Assembly: GCF_022341425.1 (NCBI RefSeq)
Contig: NZ_JABFUC010000011.1
Location: 99,582 to 163,581 of the forward strand
Direction of reading: 5' to 3'
Source: Billgrantia campisalis
GTDB taxonomy: Bacteria; Pseudomonadota; Gammaproteobacteria; Pseudomonadales; Halomonadaceae
Length of the DNA stretch: 64,000 nt
Positions 56,661 through 64,000 of this stretch are shown piece by piece. The notes under the pieces are model-generated. The model saw nothing but the letters and a program-made list of their open reading frames with translations, did not search any database and was not told where the DNA came from. Both the position numbers and the translations under genes were made by a program. The number at the start of each line of letters is the position of its first letter. Position 1 is the first letter of the stretch.

Positions 56661-57434
56661 TCAGCTGCTGTGTTCGGGCAGTGCCTGGGCGCGGCGCAGG
56701 GCGCGCTGGGCGCGGGTCTCGGCACGCTCCATCTCCAGCAGCTCCTCCTCGACGAATACCAGGTGCTCATGGGAGCGGGCTCGGGCGTCCTCGGCGCGTC
56801 CCTCGAGAATGGCGTCGAGCAGGGCCCGGTGCTGTTTCATCAGCAGCGGACGCGATTGCGGCTTCTCGAACAGGTGAGCCAGGTTGTCGACGATGCTCTT
56901 TTCCAGCAGGTGAAAGATGCCGCGGATGGTGTGCAGCAGCAGCACGTTGTGGCCCGCCTCGGCGATGGCCAGGTGGAAAGCGGCGTCGGCCTTGGCCTCG
57001 AGTTCCGGGTCGCGCCCGGCGAAGCACGCCTCCAGCTCCTCGAAGCGCTTGATCAGCATCGCCTTGTCGGCGGGCGTCGAGCGCAGGGCGGCGTAGTAGG
57101 CGGAGATGCCCTCCATGGCGTCGCGAAACTCCAGCAGGTCGAGGTGAAATTCCTGGTGCCGCGAGAGCATGTCCAGCAGCGGGTCGCTGTAGCCGCTGTT
57201 GAGTTCGTGGGTCACGAAGGTGCCGCCGCCCTGGCGGCTGGTCAGCAGGCCGCGGGTGGCCAGCTTCTGGATGGCCTCGCGCAGTGAGGGGCGCGAGACG
57301 CCGAAGCGTTCTGCCAGCTCCCGCTCCGGGGGGAGGCGCTGGCCGGGTTTCAGGCTGCCCTCGAGGATCATGGCCTCGAGGCGTTCGGTGATCACATCGG
57401 CCAGCTTGGGCTGGCGAAGGGTTTTATAGGTCAT
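56661..57434 (-). CDS. lldR: GntR/FadR-family lactate-type repressor
   Basis: The 257-residue protein has an N-terminal winged helix (LPPERELAERFGVSRPSLREAIQKLATRGLL) and a FadR-type all-helical ligand domain (FCD). The sequence is close to PdhR and LldR. The divergent lut-dld operon and two PdhR/LldR-type AATTGGT-N3-ACCAATT operators in the shared gap support a lactate regulator. It should repress both directions and be released by lactate. It is the first gene of lldR-dctB-dctD. Confidence 0.9.
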   Translation of the reverse strand: MTYKTLRQPKLADVITERLEAMILEGSLKPGQRLPPERELAERFGVSRPSLREAIQKLATRGLLTSRQGGGTFVTHELNSGYSDPLLDMLSRHQEFHLDLLEFRDAMEGISAYYAALRSTPADKAMLIKRFEELEACFAGRDPELEAKADAAFHLAIAEAGHNVLLLHTIRGIFHLLEKSIVDNLAHLFEKPQSRPLLMKQHRALLDAILEGRAEDARARSHEHLVFVEEELLEMERAETRAQRALRRAQALPEHSS

Positions 57435-57465
57435 GCTGCGGTTCCTGGAGAGCCGTCGGGCTCTT

Positions 57466-57482
57466 AATTGGTCTTACCAATT
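57466..57482 (-). promoter_or_regulatory. LldR/PdhR-type operator at the lldR promoter
   Basis: AATTGGTCTTACCAATT is a perfect AATTGGT-N3-ACCAATT dyad. It overlaps the -10 region of a minus-strand promoter, predicting autorepression of lldR-dctBD. Confidence 0.87.
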
Positions 57483-57508
57483 TTGGCGCGATTTCTACCG
57501 CAATGCAA
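57480..57508 (-). promoter_or_regulatory. Candidate promoter of lldR-dctB-dctD
   Basis: On the minus strand TTGCAT (57508-57503) and CAAAAT (57485-57480) are separated by 17 bases. The LldR-type operator begins within the -10 element. Confidence 0.5.
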
Positions 57509-57617
57509 TGCGGCAGCTTGGATAAAAGTTATCCTGATATCAGCGACTTGTCCGAGCTCAACGGCGGTGTCGACCAAAGTCTAGGGCCCGGGGGGGCGGT
57601 AAAACCCCCGCCTCGGT

Positions 57618-57646
57618 TTGACACTGTGGAGGGCTCCCCCTAAGGT
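57618..57646 (+). promoter_or_regulatory. Candidate promoter of the lut-dld operon
   Basis: TTGACA (57618-57623) is a perfect -35 element; TAAGGT (57641-57646), 17 bases on, is a weak -10. Transcription would begin about 57653, right at the edge of the long operator palindrome. Confidence 0.6.
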
Positions 57647-57654
57647 TCTTCCAC

Positions 57655-57693
57655 GTCATTCGGTAAATTGGTAAAACCAATTTACCGAATGAC
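57655..57693 (+). promoter_or_regulatory. LldR-type operator in a 39-bp perfect palindrome
   Basis: The core AATTGGT-AAA-ACCAATT (57666-57682) is flanked by perfectly complementary 11-base arms (GTCATTCGGTA on the left), giving 18-bp arms around AAA. It lies just downstream of the predicted lut start and about 200 bases from the other operator. Confidence 0.88.
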
Positions 57694-57797
57694 GGCTGCC
57701 GCACCAGCATGCCGGCATCTGCGCCTATGACAACCACAATGCCTAAGACAACAGCAACGACGCCGTGCTCCGCGCGAGTCGACCCTGAGGTAAGCCT

Positions 57798-58553
57798 ATG
57801 ACGCCAGTCAAGCTCTATCCCCCCAAGCCCGATCGGGTGTACTTCTACGGCACCTGTCTTGTCGATCTTTTCTACCCCGACGCCGGGCTGGATGGCATTC
57901 GGCTGCTGGAGCGCGAGGGAGTCGCTGTGGATTTTCCCCAGGATCAGACCTGCTGCGGCCAGCCAGCCTATACGTCCGGCTATCAGGACGAGGCGCGCGC
58001 CGTGGCCGCGGCACAGCTCGACCTCTTTCCCGAGCCCTGGCCGATCATTGTACCCTCCGGCTCCTGTGGCGGGATGATGCGCACCCACTACCCGAAGCTG
58101 CTTGCCGGCACCGAACATGAGGCCCGGGCCAAGGAGGTGGCGGCCCGTGTCTACGAGCTGACCGAGTTCCTGGTGCATGTCTGCCACCTGAAGCTCGAGG
58201 ATCATGGCCAGCCGGAGAAGGTCGCCATGCATACCTCCTGCAGCGCGCGCCGCGAGATGGGGCTGGCCGAGACCGGGCCGGCGCTGCTCGCCCAGCTCGA
58301 TGGCGTCGAACTGGTGGAGCAGGCCCGCGCCAGCGAGTGCTGTGGCTTTGGCGGTACCTTCTCGGTGCGCCACCCAGAGGTCTCAGCCGCCATGGTCGAG
58401 GACAAGACCCAGGCCATCGAGGCGGCCGGCGCCGAGCGCTTCGTCACCTCTGACTGCGGTTGCCTGATGAATATCGCCGGGCGCTTCGAACACCAGCGCA
58501 AGGCCGTGCAGGGCGAGCATATCGCCAGCTATCTGTGGCGGAGGACCTCATGA
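57798..58553 (+). CDS. lutA: L-lactate utilisation protein LutA (CCG-domain Fe-S protein)
   Basis: The 251-residue protein has two cysteine-rich CCG domains (QDQTCCGQPAYTSG near residue 50 and SECCGFGGTFSVRHPEVS near 180), which bind an unusual Fe-S cluster as in heterodisulfide reductase HdrB. LutABC oxidises L-lactate to pyruvate. GAGGT lies before the ATG. It is the first gene of lutA-lutB-lutC-dld, all overlapping by ATGA. Confidence 0.94.
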   Translation: MTPVKLYPPKPDRVYFYGTCLVDLFYPDAGLDGIRLLEREGVAVDFPQDQTCCGQPAYTSGYQDEARAVAAAQLDLFPEPWPIIVPSGSCGGMMRTHYPKLLAGTEHEARAKEVAARVYELTEFLVHVCHLKLEDHGQPEKVAMHTSCSARREMGLAETGPALLAQLDGVELVEQARASECCGFGGTFSVRHPEVSAAMVEDKTQAIEAAGAERFVTSDCGCLMNIAGRFEHQRKAVQGEHIASYLWRRTS

Positions 58554-60010
58554 ACTCACCCGTACAGCCCTCCGCTGTTCAAACCTATACCCCCCGCGAG
58601 TTTCATCGCCAGGCCCACGACGCCCTGGGCAACCCGCAGATCCGCGCCAACTTCCGCAAGGCCATGGACGGCCTGATGAGCAAGCGCCGGGACGTCTTCG
58701 ACGACTGGGATCTGGAAACCCTGCGCGATCTGGGCGCCAATATCCGCCTGCGGGCGCTGGCGAAGCTGCCCGATCTGCTCGAGCAACTGGAGGCCAACTG
58801 CCAGGCCAACGGCATCCGGGTGCACTGGGCCGAGACCGGCGAGGAGGCGTGCCGGATCATCGGTGAGATCTGCGCGTCTCACGGTGCGAAATCGGTGATC
58901 AAGGGCAAGTCCATGGTCTCCGAGGAGATGCACCTCAACGCCCACCTGGAGGCCGCCGGCATCGAGGCGCTGGAGTCGGATCTCGGCGAGTACCTGGTGC
59001 AGCTCAACGAGCAGACGCCCTCGCACATCATCATGCCGGCGATCCATCTCAATACCGATGAGATCTCCGAGATTCTCCACCAGAAGACCGGTACCGAGCG
59101 CAGCCGCGATGTCGACTACATGACCGCCGCGGCACGCGCCCAGCTGCGCGAGCGGTTCATGGCCGCCGATGTGGGGGTCTCCGGGGTCAATTTTGCGGTG
59201 GCCGAGACCGGCACCCTGTGCCTGGTGGAGAACGAGGGTAATGGGCGCATGACCACCACGGTGCCGCCGGTGCATGTCGCCGTGACCGGCATCGAGAAGG
59301 TCGTCGAGCACCTTCGCGACGTACCGCCGCTCTATGCGCTGTTGACCCGCTCGGCCACCGGCCAGCATGTCACCACCTACTTCAATATGATCTCGGGGCC
59401 GAGAAAGTCCGGGGAGCATGATGGGCCGCAGGAGGTGCACCTGGTGCTGGTGGACAGCGGCCGCTCCAACATCTACCAGGATGACGAGCTGCTCGACACC
59501 CTTCGCTGTATCCGCTGCGGCGCCTGCATGAACCACTGTCCGGTCTACACCCGGGTGGGCGGCCACACCTACGGTACCACCTACCCGGGGCCGATCGGCA
59601 GCATCCTCTCGCCCCATCTGATGGGGCTCGAGGAGACCAAGGACCTGCCCACGGCCTCCAGCCTGTGCGGCGCCTGTGGTGAGGTGTGCCCGGTCAAGAT
59701 ACCCATTCCCGACCTGCTGGTGCGCCTGCGCCGCGAGGCGGTGGGTGAAGGGCGCGGTAACGTGCCCGGCGCCGGGGTCAAGCGGACGAAAAAGGAGGTC
59801 GTGGCCTGGAAGAGCTTCCAGTGGCTGGCCACTCACCCCGCGGCCTGGCGAGGCGGTACCGCCGTTGCCGGCAAGCTCAAGGCGCTGTTGCCGTCACGCC
59901 TCGGCCCCTGGACCGACTACCGGGTTGCGCCAAAGCCGGCCGGGACGACCCTACACACCCTGGTCAAGCGACACCAGGCGAGCCAGTCCAGTGAGGAGAC
60001 ACGCCCATGA
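58550..60010 (+). CDS. lutB: L-lactate utilisation iron-sulfur protein LutB
   Basis: The 486-residue protein carries an LUD domain (DLGEYLVQLNEQTPSHIIMPAIHLNTDEI; FAVAETGTLCLVENEGNGRMTT) followed by two 4Fe-4S motifs, CIRCGACMNHCPVY and CGACGEVCPVKIP. The start at 58550 is set by the ATGA overlap with lutA; the longer upstream frame is unlikely. It is the core electron-transfer subunit of the LutABC lactate oxidation complex. Confidence 0.95.
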   Translation: MNSPVQPSAVQTYTPREFHRQAHDALGNPQIRANFRKAMDGLMSKRRDVFDDWDLETLRDLGANIRLRALAKLPDLLEQLEANCQANGIRVHWAETGEEACRIIGEICASHGAKSVIKGKSMVSEEMHLNAHLEAAGIEALESDLGEYLVQLNEQTPSHIIMPAIHLNTDEISEILHQKTGTERSRDVDYMTAAARAQLRERFMAADVGVSGVNFAVAETGTLCLVENEGNGRMTTTVPPVHVAVTGIEKVVEHLRDVPPLYALLTRSATGQHVTTYFNMISGPRKSGEHDGPQEVHLVLVDSGRSNIYQDDELLDTLRCIRCGACMNHCPVYTRVGGHTYGTTYPGPIGSILSPHLMGLEETKDLPTASSLCGACGEVCPVKIPIPDLLVRLRREAVGEGRGNVPGAGVKRTKKEVVAWKSFQWLATHPAAWRGGTAVAGKLKALLPSRLGPWTDYRVAPKPAGTTLHTLVKRHQASQSSEETRP

Positions 60011-60671
60011 GCGCCCGCGATGCGATTCTCAAGCGCCTGCGCGAGCGCAGCGACGGTCCCTTGAGCGCCCCCGAGTGCGACTTCGCCGTGGTGACAAACC
60101 GCGGCTGGAATCAGCAGGAGCGCCTGGAACGCTTCGAACGGCTGATTGGCTCTGTGCATGGCGAGGTGATTCACACCGCCCGGACAGCCTGGGGCGATGC
60201 CCTGGCCGAGGTGTTGCACGCCAAGGGCGTCAGGCGCCTGGCGCTGGGCCGCGATCACCCGGTGGCCGCCGAGGCGCGAAAGATGCTGTCCGCTGGTAGC
60301 GTCGATCTGGTCGACGCGGACCGGGATATCGAGGCCTGGCAGCGCGAGCAGTTCGACAGCGTCGATGCCGGCCTGACCTCGACGCGCGGCGCCATCGCCG
60401 AGACCGGCAGCCTGTGGCTGTGGCCCACGCCGGATGAGCCGCGGCTGATCAGCCTGGTGCCGCCGCTGCATATCGCGGTGCTGGATGCCGACACCCTCGA
60501 GGACACCTTCTTCGACGTGGTCGAGCGCCACGGCTGGGCCGATGGCATGCCGACCAATGCGCTGCTGATCTCTGGCCCCAGCAAGACCGCCGACATCGAG
60601 CAGACCCTGGCCTATGGGGTGCACGGTCCTCGTGAACTGGTGGTGCTGGTTCGCCACGCTCAGGAGGTCCC

Positions 60672-60675
<4 letters not shown>
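60007..60675 (+). CDS. lutC: L-lactate utilisation protein LutC
   Basis: The 222-residue protein is a single LUD domain, with the family block GAIAETGSLWLWPTPDEPRLISLVPPLHIAVL near residues 125-160 and ISGPSKTADIEQTLAYGVHGPREL at the end, which resembles a nucleotide- or CoA-binding Rossmann-like fold. It is coupled to lutB and to the next gene by ATGA overlaps. Confidence 0.94.
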
Positions 60676-63533
<2,858 letters not shown>

Positions 63534-63542
63534 TTCGGCGCT

Positions 63543-63575
63543 ATCCACAGGCGCTCTTTGGGGCTGCCTGTGGAT
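63543..63575 (+). terminator. Possible terminator of the lut-dld operon
   Basis: ATCCACAGGC (63543-63552) and GCCTGTGGAT (63566-63575) form a 10-bp stem with a 13-base loop, 10 bases after the stop. No T-run directly follows; one occurs 33 bases later. Confidence 0.5.
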
Positions 63576-63757
63576 GGCGGTGTCGGTTGGGCCGAGCGGG
63601 TGGCTGAAATTTTTTTACACGCAGGCCTTGCGGGCCGCCGGGGAAAGCCGTAAAGTACGCATCCGCTGCCGGCGACGGGCAACGTTGCCGGCGGTGGAGA
63701 AAGTGGTAACTGGTTGTTGTGCTTTGGATTTTTCGGATCGCTTCGCAAAAATTCAGC

Positions 63758-63785
63758 TTGACGGCCACAGCGGATTCGGTAGAAT
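63758..63785 (+). promoter_or_regulatory. Tandem promoter P1 (stable-RNA type)
   Basis: TTGACG (63758-63763) and TAGAAT (63780-63785) are 16 bases apart, followed by a GC-rich GCGCA discriminator as in stringently controlled promoters. AT-rich sequence directly upstream resembles an UP element. Confidence 0.75.
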
Positions 63786-63885
63786 GCGCACCACTTGTTC
63801 TACAGGGCTCGCTAAGGGCTCTATCGCAGCCGCTTCGGCGGTCTCGCGGGTCAGGTCGCAGGGCAGGCAAGACGCTCGGCAGGGC

Positions 63886-63913
63886 TTGACACAGCGAAGC
63901 GAATCAGTAGAAT
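63886..63913 (+). promoter_or_regulatory. Tandem promoter P2 (stable-RNA type)
   Basis: TTGACA (63886-63891) and TAGAAT (63908-63913) are 16 bases apart, with an ACGCC discriminator. It shares the same -10 element and spacing as P1, 128 bases upstream. Confidence 0.78.
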
Positions 63914-64000
63914 ACGCCTTCCTCGCAGGGCGCTGGCGAGGCCGCTGACAGAGTCAGTCGCCACGACAGCAAGCGAGACGCTCCGCTCTTCATGAGAGAT

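Larger units (their letters stand above)
63534..64000. other. Non-coding leader region of a probable stable-RNA operon
   Basis: No gene is visible in the last 467 bases. A 10-bp hairpin (63543-63552 with 63566-63575) may end the lut-dld message, and a T-run follows at about 63608-63616. An AT-rich stretch (63725-63755) precedes two tandem strong promoters. The sequence after the second promoter ends in GCTCTT near 63985-63990, which loosely recalls a boxA antitermination site. The transcribed gene lies beyond the window; rRNA or tRNA is likely. Confidence 0.6.

Overview
The window is high-GC, densely packed chromosomal DNA from a heterotrophic gammaproteobacterium. Gene content and order fit the Halomonadaceae best (Halomonas or a close relative): sodium-coupled NSS transporters, TRAP/TAXI and tripartite tricarboxylate transporters, glnA-ntrBC, prlC-yheV-gamma carbonic anhydrase, metK-tkt-epd-pgk-fba and lutABC. 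This is an inference from families and layout; no rRNA lies inside the window. I see no IS element, prophage, integrase, CRISPR array or tRNA.

Layout. 1-2.8 kb: amidase 3' end, a DUF4202 gene, a small gene behind a strong Fur box, and a C45-type peptidase. 3-9.8 kb: livK facing a complete livG-livF-livH-livM set, with an NSS symporter upstream. 9.9-13.2 kb: small acidic protein, typA, glycosyltransferase-like orphan. 13.3-17.5 kb: tricarboxylate transporter tctB-tctA with two successive tctC genes. 18-23.1 kb: nitrogen control block glnA, DUF4124 gene, ntrB, ntrC. It has recognisable NtrC sites and sigma-54 promoters, and a leftover second ntrC 3' end behind ntrC. 23.1-28.2 kb: dgt, NERD protein, sirtuin, lipoprotein, yciH, HAD phosphatase. 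28.4-36.4 kb: central carbon genes tktA and epd-pgk-fba on the minus strand, separated by an oppositely oriented hsp20-hsp20-fbaB block. 36.7-41.6 kb: methyl cycle metK, ahcY, metF with an auxin-efflux-type carrier between. 41.7-46.1 kb: TAXI-TRAP operon with one fused permease and two binding proteins. 46.3-53.4 kb: Na/Pi cotransporter, yheV, prlC, a second NSS symporter, gamma carbonic anhydrase, YdjM-type membrane protein. 53.3-63.5 kb: lldR-dctB-dctD on the minus strand, divergent from lutA-lutB-lutC-dld on the plus strand, with two LldR-type operators between. 63.5-64 kb: a non-coding stretch with two tandem strong promoters of stable-RNA type pointing out of the window.

How it fits together. 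Much of the window is uptake of amino acids, carboxylates and lactate. Sigma-54 control recurs: glnA and ntrBC have NtrC boxes with -24/-12 promoters, and the TAXI-TRAP operon has a -24/-12 promoter with an upstream palindrome, while the DctB/DctD pair that could act on it lies 8 kb away in the lldR transcription unit. The remaining genes are mostly housekeeping. I did not find a clearly new multi-gene system. The best leads are the ntrC 3' remnant, the sigma-54/DctBD/TAXI connection, the lldR-dctBD linkage and the Fur-controlled small protein.
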